64,000 nt of DNA. It comes from Myxococcales bacterium. GTDB lineage: Bacteria; Myxococcota_A; Polyangia; Polyangiales; JAFGIB01. The translations under genes and the position numbers were made by a program. Location of the stretch: contig JAOUOP010000004.1 in NCBI GenBank assembly GCA_029880325.1, positions 62,001 through 126,000 on the forward strand. The letters are read 5' to 3'. The notes under the pieces are model-generated. The model was given only the letters and a program-made list of their open reading frames with translations. It did no database searches and was not told the DNA's origin. Shown here one piece after another: positions 45,627 to 54,037 of the stretch. Numbering within the stretch: the first letter of the stretch is position 1; every line of letters begins with the position of its first letter.

Positions 45627-47297
45627 ATGGATGCAACGACAAACGATGGATGGAGGATGACCGGCAGGGGCCCCGCGAGGGCCGCCCTGGCAGCGCTACT
45701 GCTTTCGCTGGTGGCCAGCTGTGCCGCGATGGATCGCACGAGCGACAGCCGTTCGGCCGGCAGTGCCTTTGGCGGCCAGAGCTTCGACAACAATGCCACT
45801 CCCACCGGCTCCGGCCTCACGCCGCCCCAGGTCAGCACCAACGTCAGCTTCGGCGGCGCCCAGGACGTGGGCTTCATGCGCGGCCAGCTCGAACAGGGGC
45901 TGGTGCCGAGCGTGGACGCGCTGGATGCGCCCGGCTTCTTCGCCGAGCACCACATCGAGCTACCGTCGGCGGCCTGTGGGCAGCGCATTTGCCTGCAGCC
46001 CATGCTCGCGGTCATGGGCAATCTCATCAACGGCAACAACTGCACCATGTTGCACCTGGGGCTCAACAGCCCCATCGCAGCCGATCCGGGCAGCCGCCCA
46101 CCGCTTTCACTGGCGGTTGTGGTTGACGTCTCGGGCTCGATGGTGGGTCGGAAGCTCGACTTCGTGCGCGACGGCCTGAGCCAGCTGATCGACGGCCTAC
46201 GCGACGTCGATGAGCTGGCGATCATCACCTACAGCGACGCCGCGCGCGTGCTGTTGCCGATGACCGGCGTGGAGCTGGAGCGGGCGTCCATGCGCCAGGC
46301 GGTGGAGACCCTTCAGGCCGGCGGTGCCACCAACCTCTCGGCCGGGCTCGTGGCCGGCTACCGCGAGGTGCTCGCAAACTTCGACAGCGGGCGCCAAAAC
46401 CGCGTGATCCTGCTCAGCGACGGCAATCCCACGGCGGGCGAGACCGGCACGGCGCAGATCCTCGATACCAGCTGGGGCTATAACTCCGACGGCATCGGCC
46501 TGACCACCATCGGCCTCGGCGCCGACTTCAACATCGACCTGATGCGCAGCCTGGCCCAGCAGGCCGACGGCAACTTCTACTTTCTCGAGGACGTGGGCGC
46601 CGTCGACGAGGTCTTCCAGGAGGAGCTGAGCTTCTTCGTGGTGCCGGTGGCGCTGGATCTGGAGCTGTCGTTGACCGCCGGTGAGTCCTACGAGTTTGGC
46701 CGCGCGCTGGGGGCGCCGATGTGGACCGATGCGCCCCAGGGCGGCTTCCTGGAGCTGCCGGGGGTCTTCATCGCCCACCGCGAATCCGCCGACGACGTCA
46801 CCGCAGACGACGGTCGCCGTGGCGGTGGCTCTTCGTTGCTGGTGGAGCTGATGCCGCGGGTGGGCGCCGGCGCAGGAGCCACCGAGGGCGGCGCGTCGGT
46901 GGCCACCGTCGAGCTCAGCTTCCGCGACCCAACCAACGGTGAAATGGTTCAGGACGTGGTCGACGTGCGCTACCCCTTCGCCCCGGGCGAACTGGTCAGC
47001 AGCGGCTTCTTCGAGGCCGAGCGCATCGAGTCGGTGCAGAAGAGCTTCGTGATGCTCAACATCTACGTGGGCATGGAAACGGCGATTCGCGCTTTTCACA
47101 GCGGCGAAGCCGACACCCAGACCATGGACGGCCTCGAGAACTTGATCGCCGCCGTCGAGGACTACAACGACGAGGTCGGCGACAAGGACGTGGAACTCGA
47201 CCTTGAGCTGCTCCAGATGCTGCGCGACAACCTGGGGGACCAGGGCCTGCGATCGAGCAGCGAGGTGGTCGCACGCGATCCCTGGCCCGCCGATTGA
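45627..47297 (+). CDS. von Willebrand factor A lipoprotein (YfbK-like)
   Basis: 556 residues from an ATG with AAGGAG upstream. The lipoprotein signal ends SLVASCAAMD. The vWA domain starts LSLAVVVDVSGSMVGRKLDF (MIDAS DVSGS), with AIITYSDAARVLLPMTG, GATNLSAGLVAGYREVL and RVILLSDGNPTAGETG. The part after the vWA domain is beta-rich, and the C-terminal YVGMETAIRAFHSGEADTQ and LENLIAAVEDYNDEVGDKDV match the DUF3520-like end found in YfbK-type proteins. It is a surface-anchored, metal-dependent binding protein. A canonical terminator follows the stop, so it is a single-gene unit or the end of a unit with the preceding lipoprotein. Confidence 0.85.
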   Translation: MDATTNDGWRMTGRGPARAALAALLLSLVASCAAMDRTSDSRSAGSAFGGQSFDNNATPTGSGLTPPQVSTNVSFGGAQDVGFMRGQLEQGLVPSVDALDAPGFFAEHHIELPSAACGQRICLQPMLAVMGNLINGNNCTMLHLGLNSPIAADPGSRPPLSLAVVVDVSGSMVGRKLDFVRDGLSQLIDGLRDVDELAIITYSDAARVLLPMTGVELERASMRQAVETLQAGGATNLSAGLVAGYREVLANFDSGRQNRVILLSDGNPTAGETGTAQILDTSWGYNSDGIGLTTIGLGADFNIDLMRSLAQQADGNFYFLEDVGAVDEVFQEELSFFVVPVALDLELSLTAGESYEFGRALGAPMWTDAPQGGFLELPGVFIAHRESADDVTADDGRRGGGSSLLVELMPRVGAGAGATEGGASVATVELSFRDPTNGEMVQDVVDVRYPFAPGELVSSGFFEAERIESVQKSFVMLNIYVGMETAIRAFHSGEADTQTMDGLENLIAAVEDYNDEVGDKDVELDLELLQMLRDNLGDQGLRSSSEVVARDPWPAD

Positions 47298-47318
47298 CGC
47301 GGCGGTTTGGGGGGGGGA

Positions 47319-47362
47319 CGCCCCGGTCGCCTGGGGTAGGGCAGGCGATCGGGGCGTTTTTT
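47319..47362 (+). terminator. Intrinsic terminator of the vWA lipoprotein gene
   Basis: A 14-base stem (CGCCCCGGTCGCCT with AGGCGATCGGGGCG; one G-T pair) with a 10-base loop is followed directly by TTTTTT. It lies 22 bases after the stop codon, the clearest Rho-independent terminator in the window. Confidence 0.88.
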
Positions 47363-47394
47363 CCGGGGGCGGTGTTCAGCGAGGGAGATGGTGT

Positions 47395-50133
47395 TCAGGC
47401 GCGCGGCTGCTGGGCGGCGGCCAGCTGCGTCAGGGCGCGGGCGAGCAGGCCGAGGGCATCGACCACCGGCTCGCCATCGCCCGCCGAGGTCGGTTCCGGC
47501 AGCGCGATGTTCAGGCGCAGGCGGCCGGCCTCGTCGCGCTCGGTGCAGTCGAAGAGGCTCTGGCGGATGCGGCTTTCGAGTTCTTGCGTCGCCGGGGTGT
47601 CGGGGGCTTCGGGCAGCGCCTGCTGCAGCAGCTGGAAGGCGCCGGTGAGCATCTGGCCGGCGGCCTCGCCCACGCGCTGTGCACGCTGCTTTTTGGCCAG
47701 ACGCTCGGCCTCGCTCTCCACGCGCTGCTTTTCGCTCGCGTCCAGCGGCGCCTCGGGCGCGTTGCCGAGCAGCACCTCCAGGCGACTGCGCAGCTCTTCC
47801 ATGCTGCTGACCAGCTGCACCACGTCGACCTCGCTGTCGACGTCGAGCGCGGCCATGGCCAGGTCCTGTTTGGCCGCCAGTGTGCTCAAGAGCCGCTCCT
47901 CGAGGGTGTTTTCGGTGACCAGCAAGTGAATCTGCACCGGGCGCTTCTGACCCATGCGGTGGATGCGCGCGATGCGCTGTTCGAGCACCGCGGGGTTCCA
48001 GGGCAGATCCACGTTGATCAGCGTGTCGGCCACCTGCAGGTTCAGGCCGGTGGCGCCGGCGTTGGTGGCCAGGAAGAAGCCGCAGGCCGGATCCTGGCGA
48101 AACTCGCGCACCAGATCGGCGCGCTTTTTCTGGGGCACCGAGCCGTCGAGGCGCACGTGACGCAGGCCGCGTTCGGCGAGCATGGGCTCGATCAGGTCGA
48201 GCATGGTGGTCCACTCGGAGAAGAGCACCACCTTGCGCTCGCCCTCGGCCGCCAGTCGATCGAGCAGCAGGCCGAGTTCCTCGAGCTTGGTGGAGTAGCC
48301 CGGGGCCTCCTTGGTCACCAGGTAGGTGCCGTTGGCCGCCAGCCGGCACATGAGCAGCGCCTTGCGCAGGCGCAGGAGATCCATCTCGCTGATGTAGGAC
48401 TTGTTGACGATGGAGCGAACGATCGTGAGCTGTCCGTCGTGCAGCTCCCGTTGCTGTGCGGTGGGCTCGATGCGGATCATCCTGGTGGTGCGCGGCGGCA
48501 GCTGCTCCAGCACTTGACCGCGGGTTCGGCGCAGCAAAATCGGAGCCAGGCGCTCGCGCAGGGCCGAAAGCTCCTTGTAGCCGAGCACACGTCCTTTTTC
48601 GTCCACCACGCGATGCTGATTCAAAAAGCGAAAGGCCGGGCCCAGGCGCCGGTCATCGACGAATTCAACCACCGAGTAGAGCTCGTCGAGCCGGTTTTCC
48701 AACGGCGTGCCCGACAGCACCAGGGCGAAGCGCGAGCGCAGGCCCTTGACCGAGCGGGCGGTCTTGGTCTCCCAGTTCTTGATGCGCTGCCCCTCGTCGA
48801 GCACGATCAAATCCCAGGCCGTCTGTTCGATGGCCGTCAAGTCGCGCATCACCTGCTCGTAATTGCAGATGGTGAAGAAGGTCTCACCGCCGTATTGCTC
48901 GGCGCGCTCGGCGGCCGTGCCCAGCACCAACTGGGAGTCACGGTTGCTGAAACGATCGATCTCACTGTGCCACTGGGACTTCAGCGAGGTCGGGCAGATC
49001 ACCAGCACGCGCTTGATGCCGGCTTCCCGCGCCAGCAGCTCGGCCACCCCGATGCCCTGGATGGTTTTGCCCAGCCCCATGTCGTCGGCCAGGATGGCGC
49101 GGCCGGCGCCGACGGCAAACGCGATGCCGTCGAGCTGGTAGGGCAGCAGCGGCGCCTTCAAGAGCTTTTCGCGCAGGGGGTGCTCAGCTGGGCGCTTGCG
49201 AATCTCGGCGCTGACGCGCTGCAGGCGCGCCGAAAGCAACTGCCCCTGGATGTATTGCTCGGCGTCGGGGTAGATGCGCACCTCATGGCCGGCCCGTTCC
49301 AGCCGCCCGATGCGCTTGAGCAGGGCGCTCAGGTCGGTGATCGGCCGTCCGAGCAGCGGGCCGGCGAGCTTTTCGGCTTCGGGGTCGGGGCGCGTGGGCG
49401 CCGACAGGCGCAGCTCCAGCGAATCGCCGAAGTGCAGGTGAACGCTGAAGTCCCGGCGCTGGTAGGGGCGGGCCAGGACGCGAGCCGAGAAGGTTCTTTC
49501 GGCGCGCTTTTCGATCTTGAGGATGTGCTTGCAGGTGCCCAGGGTGTTCTTGCGGAAGTCGGGGCAGGAGCAATAGCTCTGACCACGCCCGCGGCCGCGC
49601 AGGGCCACGCGGTAGGTCTTGCCCGAGGCGGCGCTGGTGACGGTGTAGTCGGTGTAGGGGCGCTTGGGGTCGGCCGAGCGCACGTACATGCGTTCCTTGG
49701 CGGCGCGCTCGGCGCGTTGGGCCAGGGCCAGCTCGACCAGCTCGGCCTCAGAGAGGCTCTCCACCGGCACCCGCTCGGGCGGCGGCGCGGCCAGCCCCAG
49801 CAGAACCTTTTCCTCGAGCACCAGCGACAGCACGGCGCCGGCGTGTGCGCAGGGGGCGCTGCAGACGCTGCAGGCGATCTCCAGGCGGCCCCGATGCTGG
49901 CTGCTGCGTCGGACGCGCACCTCGGCGGCGCCGTCCGGCAGCCTGGCGTGCAGCTCCGCGGGCGTGAGCTGCACGTCGTCGCCCGGGTCCAGCGGAAAGG
50001 CGCCGCCCTCGCGGATCAGCGCGGCCCCGTCCGGGCCCAGCAGCTTGCAGGCCTGGCTGTGGCTGAGGTGGGAGAGCAGGTCGTGCAGCGTGAGCTGGCT
50101 GCTTTTCTTGGTGGTCTTGGGCGTGCGAGGCAT
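47395..50133 (-). CDS. SWI2/SNF2-family helicase with SWIM zinc finger
   Basis: 912 residues. A SWIM finger (YCSCPDFRKNTLGTCKHILK, CxCx(n)CxH) lies at about residues 190-210. The SNF2 ATPase follows: motif I ILADDMGLGKTIQGIGVAEL, motif Ia VLVICPTSLKSQWHSEI, motif II LDEGQRIKNWETKTA (DEGQ in place of DEAH), and motif III LSGTPLENRLDELYS. The C-terminal helicase domain has VVLFSEWTTMLDLIEPMLAE and INVDLPWNPAVLEQRIARIH with RMGQKRPV. Such bacterial SNF2 proteins remodel protein-DNA complexes such as stalled RNA polymerase. The start is the ATG at 50133, with GGAGG upstream; longer starts lack one. It is monocistronic. Confidence 0.9.
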   Translation of the reverse strand: MPRTPKTTKKSSQLTLHDLLSHLSHSQACKLLGPDGAALIREGGAFPLDPGDDVQLTPAELHARLPDGAAEVRVRRSSQHRGRLEIACSVCSAPCAHAGAVLSLVLEEKVLLGLAAPPPERVPVESLSEAELVELALAQRAERAAKERMYVRSADPKRPYTDYTVTSAASGKTYRVALRGRGRGQSYCSCPDFRKNTLGTCKHILKIEKRAERTFSARVLARPYQRRDFSVHLHFGDSLELRLSAPTRPDPEAEKLAGPLLGRPITDLSALLKRIGRLERAGHEVRIYPDAEQYIQGQLLSARLQRVSAEIRKRPAEHPLREKLLKAPLLPYQLDGIAFAVGAGRAILADDMGLGKTIQGIGVAELLAREAGIKRVLVICPTSLKSQWHSEIDRFSNRDSQLVLGTAAERAEQYGGETFFTICNYEQVMRDLTAIEQTAWDLIVLDEGQRIKNWETKTARSVKGLRSRFALVLSGTPLENRLDELYSVVEFVDDRRLGPAFRFLNQHRVVDEKGRVLGYKELSALRERLAPILLRRTRGQVLEQLPPRTTRMIRIEPTAQQRELHDGQLTIVRSIVNKSYISEMDLLRLRKALLMCRLAANGTYLVTKEAPGYSTKLEELGLLLDRLAAEGERKVVLFSEWTTMLDLIEPMLAERGLRHVRLDGSVPQKKRADLVREFRQDPACGFFLATNAGATGLNLQVADTLINVDLPWNPAVLEQRIARIHRMGQKRPVQIHLLVTENTLEERLLSTLAAKQDLAMAALDVDSEVDVVQLVSSMEELRSRLEVLLGNAPEAPLDASEKQRVESEAERLAKKQRAQRVGEAAGQMLTGAFQLLQQALPEAPDTPATQELESRIRQSLFDCTERDEAGRLRLNIALPEPTSAGDGEPVVDALGLLARALTQLAAAQQPRA

Positions 50134-50256
50134 CTCGCCTCCGAGCCCTACCACGAAGGGCCGAACGTGGAACGCGGTCACGGCGGAAAAAGCGTTTTTC
50201 TCGTGCCGCTGGCCGCCTTCCACGGCGCGCGTATCTGACCGTTGTAGGGCCCCGAC

Positions 50257-51180
50257 GTGAACACCGATCACCTACCCGCCGCGGGTGACGGCTCCCGTCG
50301 CCCGGCCGCTGCCGTCCCGAGCCCGGCCCGCGCCGCCAGTGCCGTCGAAAAGCGCAGCGCCGCGGCCTTGGTACTGCTGAGCCCCTGGGGCTTTGCGCTG
50401 CAGGTGCTGCGCGGCTTTCGCAGTCACCAGGGTCTGCTCCTGGCCGGCGCGGTGGCCTATTACACGCTGCTGTCGATCGTGCCGCTCTTCGGCCTATTGA
50501 TGCTCGTGCTCTCGAGCTTCTACGAGGAGCGTGAGCTTCTGGCCATGAGCACCGGCGTGCTCGAGATGCTGGTGCCCGGCCAGTCGCCGGCGGTGGTCTC
50601 CCAGATCGAGATCTTCCTGCACAACCGCTATCTCATCGGCTGGTTGGGCTTCCTCGTGATGCTCTTCTTCAGCTCCCTGGCGTTCACCGTGCTCGAGAAC
50701 GCCATGAGCGTGATCTTCTTTCACCGCGTCGCCATCAAGCGCCGACGCTTCGTGATCTCGGCGACACTGCCCTTCATCTTCATCGGCCTGCTGGGCCTGG
50801 GCCTGGCGCTTGTCACGGTGATCAGCACGGCCATCCAAACGGCCGCCTGGATGCCCATCGAGGCGCCGGGACCCCTGCTCTACCTGGTTGGCTTCGCGGG
50901 CCTGGTCATGGTGCTGACGGCCATCTACCTGGTGATGCCGGTGGGCAAGCTCTCGCTGCGCCACGCGCTGGTCGGGGGCGTGACCGCCGCCGTGCTGTGG
51001 GAGATCGCCCGCCACGTGCTCATCTGGTACTTCCGCACGCTCTCCATGGTGGACCTGATCTACGGCACCTTCGCCACCGCCGTGCTGGCGCTGCTGTCGC
51101 TGGAGGTCGCGGCGATCATCGTGCTGCTCGGGGGGCAGGTGATCGCCGAGTACGAGCGCCTGGCGGAGCAGGGCCAATGA
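50257..51180 (+). CDS. YihY/BrkB-family membrane protein
   Basis: 307 residues with a 50-residue soluble N-terminus and about six membrane helices. Landmarks are GLLLAGAVAYYTLLSIVPLF (family start of the barrel-like domain), IGWLGFLVMLFFSSLAFTVL, TLPFIFIGLLGLGLALVTVI and LRHALVGGVTAAVLWEIARH, ending VAAIIVLLGGQVIAEYERLA. These inner-membrane proteins are widespread and their function is unsettled. The GTG start gives the best fit to the conserved N-terminus. It is divergent from the SNF2 helicase and convergent with the PEBP gene. Confidence 0.87.
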   Translation: MNTDHLPAAGDGSRRPAAAVPSPARAASAVEKRSAAALVLLSPWGFALQVLRGFRSHQGLLLAGAVAYYTLLSIVPLFGLLMLVLSSFYEERELLAMSTGVLEMLVPGQSPAVVSQIEIFLHNRYLIGWLGFLVMLFFSSLAFTVLENAMSVIFFHRVAIKRRRFVISATLPFIFIGLLGLGLALVTVISTAIQTAAWMPIEAPGPLLYLVGFAGLVMVLTAIYLVMPVGKLSLRHALVGGVTAAVLWEIARHVLIWYFRTLSMVDLIYGTFATAVLALLSLEVAAIIVLLGGQVIAEYERLAEQGQ

Positions 51181-51193
51181 CAGCGACTGAGAG

Positions 51194-51781
51194 TTACTTG
51201 CCGCGTTTTTCGTAGCTGCCCATCAGCACGGCCTCGGCGATTACGTGCTCGGCCATCGCGTCTACGAGCTCGGCCTTGGTGGGCTTGTGCAGCTCGAGGG
51301 TGGCGTCGAGGGCGTAGAGCTTGTGGAAGTAGCGGTGCCTGCCGATGGGGGGGCAGGGGCCACCATAGCCCGTGCGCTTCCAGTCGTTGAGGCCCTCGCC
51401 GGTACCGGGGGGCAGCGGCTTGCCTCCCTCGGGCAGGGAGGCGCTCAGCTTCGGCAGGTTGAACAGCACCCAGTGCACCCAGGTCATCTTCGGCGCCGCC
51501 GGATCGGGAGCATCCGGGTCGTCCACGATCAGCGCAAAGCTCTCGGTCTCGGCCGGCGCCCCCTCCCACAGCAGGGCCGGCGCCAGGTCCTCGCCCTCGC
51601 AGGTATATTTGCGCGGGATCTCGGCCTGGTGTTCGAAGGCGGGCGAACGCAGCTTCATGGTGCTCGGCTCCTGCTTACGGCTCTTCTTCTGGGCATCGGC
51701 CGCACCGCAGCCCCCGGCGGCCACCGTCAAGGCGCCCACGAGACATCCGGCGATGCCGAGCCGAGCCATCGGGGAGAGCAT
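51194..51781 (-). CDS. PEBP/YbhB-family lipoprotein
   Basis: 195 residues. The signal sequence MLSPMARLGIAGCLVGALTV ends near AAGGCGAAD, giving a lipoprotein. The PEBP domain shows IPRKYTCEGEDLAPALLWEG, then FALIVDDPDAPDPAAPKMTW and VHWVLFNLPKLSASLPEG, with the ligand-pocket DPDAP and GPCPPIGRHRYFHKLYAL motifs intact. The bacterial members (YbhB/YbcL) bind small anionic ligands; the role is unknown. The start is uncertain between 51781 and the ATG at 51769. It is divergent from the VOC gene. Confidence 0.88.
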   Translation of the reverse strand: MLSPMARLGIAGCLVGALTVAAGGCGAADAQKKSRKQEPSTMKLRSPAFEHQAEIPRKYTCEGEDLAPALLWEGAPAETESFALIVDDPDAPDPAAPKMTWVHWVLFNLPKLSASLPEGGKPLPPGTGEGLNDWKRTGYGGPCPPIGRHRYFHKLYALDATLELHKPTKAELVDAMAEHVIAEAVLMGSYEKRGK

Positions 51782-51842
51782 AAACGCGGGCCGGTGCTTT
51801 GCCAGTCGAGGACAGGCCCTGGAACGGGCTACACTCGTCCCC

Positions 51843-52478
51843 ATGTTTTTCGGCCTCAGTCATGTCGATGTGCTCGTCAGTGATCTCGCTCGCGCCCTGC
51901 CCATCTACCGCGATGGCCTGGGATTTGCGGTCAAGGCCGAGGGCGAGGGTTGGGTGGATCTGGACGCCGCCACCGCCGTCATCCGCCTGGTCGAGACCAG
52001 CGACAAAAGCCAGGTGGCCAAGCTGCGCATCGAGGCCCCCGACGTACCCGCTGGCGTGGCCCGGCTCCTGGAGGCCGGCGCGAGGCTGGTCTACGAACCC
52101 AACCGTACCGAGCAACTCACCATCGAGGGTGCCGTACTGGACGCCGACGGCAACCGCCTGACCATCTGGCGCAACCTCAGCGAAGACGAATACGGCTTCG
52201 ATCCCGAGCTGCCCAAGGAATTGGTGTGGGAGCCCGAGGCCGAGCAACTGCTGAAGTCCCTGCTGCGCGCGGTGCCGGCCCTCTTCCGCGCCCTGGCCCG
52301 CCGCAAGGTGGTCAAAGAGGCCGAAGCCCGCGTCGGGCCCAGCGGACGCATCGATCGGGACCTGGCCATCCGCTCCTACATCTCGGCCCAGGCCCCGCCC
52401 AATCGCGTCCGTCTCTATGAACCGCTGCGCGAGCATGGCATCGATCCGGAGGACTACCGGGACGAGTTCGAGTCCTGA
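51843..52478 (+). CDS. VOC/glyoxalase domain fused to a PCP_red-like domain
   Basis: 211 residues. Residues 1-115 are a single VOC module: FFGLSHVDVLVSDLARALPI, then GLGFAVKAEGEGWVDLDAAT and YEPNRTEQLTIEGAVLDADG with NRLTIWRN. Residues 125-195 (LVWEPEAEQLLKSLLRAVPA, then KVVKEAEARVGPSGRIDRDL) resemble the small PCP_red domain found at the C-terminus of protochlorophyllide reductase subunits and in stand-alone proteins. VOC domains bind metals for isomerase or dioxygenase chemistry; a substrate is not predictable. The combination is unusual to my knowledge. The C-terminus is acidic. Confidence 0.68.
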   Translation: MFFGLSHVDVLVSDLARALPIYRDGLGFAVKAEGEGWVDLDAATAVIRLVETSDKSQVAKLRIEAPDVPAGVARLLEAGARLVYEPNRTEQLTIEGAVLDADGNRLTIWRNLSEDEYGFDPELPKELVWEPEAEQLLKSLLRAVPALFRALARRKVVKEAEARVGPSGRIDRDLAIRSYISAQAPPNRVRLYEPLREHGIDPEDYRDEFES

Positions 52479-52517
52479 GGCGGGGGTCGGTGCCGCCTGC
52501 GTGGGGCCTGCCCGGGA

Positions 52518-53909
52518 TCACCGCCACAGCTCGATGGTGAGCCCCCCCTGCTCGAGTCGCAGCTCATGGCGGCGCGGCTCGCGGGTGTAGATCACGCGCA
52601 CCTGCAGGCCGCCGTCTTCGCTATCCCGCAGCCACACGCGGCGCACCGGGCCGTGGTGGACCCCGTAGTTTTCGATCGGGATCGTGGCCTTGGCGTGGGG
52701 CAGCTCGATCACGATGCCCGGCGAGCTCAGCGGGTAGCTGCGCATGTCGCGGGTCTCGCCGCGCAGGGGGATGCGTACCCGCATGCCACCTTCGAAGGTT
52801 TCGACCACGGGGCGGTGCAGGTTGCCCAGCAGTTCCGGTGCCGTGGCGGTGGACGCCGTTGCGCCGCCATCCCCCCGCGCCTGGGCCGCAGCCTCGGCCA
52901 GGGCGTCGTCGCCGGCTTGCGCGGGCGCGGCCGCTGGGGGCGCCTCGGGCACAGCCGGCTCGAGCGCCGGATCCGTCTCCAGCACATCGCCGGCCTGGTC
53001 CGGGCTCTGCCCCTGGCCTCCAGCGACCGCCAGGGTCGCCAGCGCTCCGATCACCACGCCCAACACGAGCGCCAGGAAGAGGGCGCCGGTGCCGAAACGA
53101 CCGGCGGGACTGCTGACTGTGTCGGGTTGCGGAAGCCGCGGTTGCGCCGCCAGGGCATCCTCGCCCTGCGTTGCGCCGGCAGCTGCGTCGGCCGCCGGCT
53201 CGGCGCTGGGGCCCGCTTCGCCGGCCTCGCCGGTCCCGGCGTCGCCATCGGCGCCTTCGCCTGCTTCTGCGACTTCGTTGTCGTCTTCGGGCCCAAAGCC
53301 GATCGTCACCGCCAGCTCGGGCGTGCCGTTTGCTGTGCTCAGCTCCACCCGCCGCAGCGTCGCGGCCGTGGGCTCGGCCTCGCGCGCGAAGCGCACGCCC
53401 ACGCCTTCGCCGATGCGCAGGAAGGGCAGGGCGGTGTGCAGGCGCAGGCCGCCCTCGGCCATCTCCGCGCGCGCCCGGATGGTGTCGTTGAGGGCCGGCA
53501 GCGATAGCTCCACGGGCGTTTTCAGCGGGGCAGCCTCTTCGAGCAGGACCCGAAGCCGCGTCGTCGATTCATCTTCGGCTGCCATGAAGGCCACGCCCAT
53601 GCAGGCCTCGGGAGGCGTCTGCGGCTTCTTCTTGTCTTCGGCCCCGAGCTGGACCTGGGTCTTGGTCTCGTCACGCGGGCCCACCGCCCAGATCACCTTG
53701 CCCGGCACCCGAAACAGCCCGGCCTCGTCCTTGAGCTCGCACTCGACCGCCGCGCCCACCGCCCAGGTGCCCGAGCACAAGAGCCCCACGCCCCCGGAGC
53801 TGAGATCGAGGGCCTTGGCGCGGATCATGCCCTCGCCGCCCGCCCGGTAGAGATGAACCTCAGCCTGGTAGCTGACCCGGGGATGTTCGCGACGCCGGCC
53901 GGGGTTCAT
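52518..53909 (-). CDS. PilZ domain - membrane helix - AMIN-like protein
   Basis: 463 residues. The N-terminus has a PilZ domain: RRREHPRVSYQAEVHLYRAG (the RxxxR c-di-GMP-binding arginines) and LDLSSGGVGLLCSG (D/NxSxxG). A second PilZ-like half follows (LSLPALNDTIRARAEMAEGG; LRLHTALPFLRIGEGVGVRF). After an acidic Ala/Glu-rich linker comes one membrane helix, TGALFLALVLGVVIGALATL (about residue 275). The exported C-terminus has NLHRPVVETFEGGMRVRIPL and IENYGVHHGPVRRVWLRDSE, like AMIN domains that bind cell-wall or secretin components. It could link cytoplasmic c-di-GMP to an envelope function such as a secretin or pilus. Confidence 0.72.
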   Translation of the reverse strand: MNPGRRREHPRVSYQAEVHLYRAGGEGMIRAKALDLSSGGVGLLCSGTWAVGAAVECELKDEAGLFRVPGKVIWAVGPRDETKTQVQLGAEDKKKPQTPPEACMGVAFMAAEDESTTRLRVLLEEAAPLKTPVELSLPALNDTIRARAEMAEGGLRLHTALPFLRIGEGVGVRFAREAEPTAATLRRVELSTANGTPELAVTIGFGPEDDNEVAEAGEGADGDAGTGEAGEAGPSAEPAADAAAGATQGEDALAAQPRLPQPDTVSSPAGRFGTGALFLALVLGVVIGALATLAVAGGQGQSPDQAGDVLETDPALEPAVPEAPPAAAPAQAGDDALAEAAAQARGDGGATASTATAPELLGNLHRPVVETFEGGMRVRIPLRGETRDMRSYPLSSPGIVIELPHAKATIPIENYGVHHGPVRRVWLRDSEDGGLQVRVIYTREPRRHELRLEQGGLTIELWR

Positions 53910-54037
53910 GATGCGAAGAAAATTGCCATTCGGGCGCGGTCGGGATCAAGCGATCGATTGCGAAGCGGTTCTCCGCGCGCGAGAATTGCGGCCGGGGACG
54001 TGGTGGCGTTTGACTCGAAGCCAGGAGCGCGACGGCG

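Noticed and set aside
47203-50238. 1011-codon rightward open frame opposite the SNF2 helicase
   Set aside because: Its translation is Gln/Ala/Leu-rich with no domain. The opposite strand encodes all helicase motifs in order, so this is an antisense shadow.
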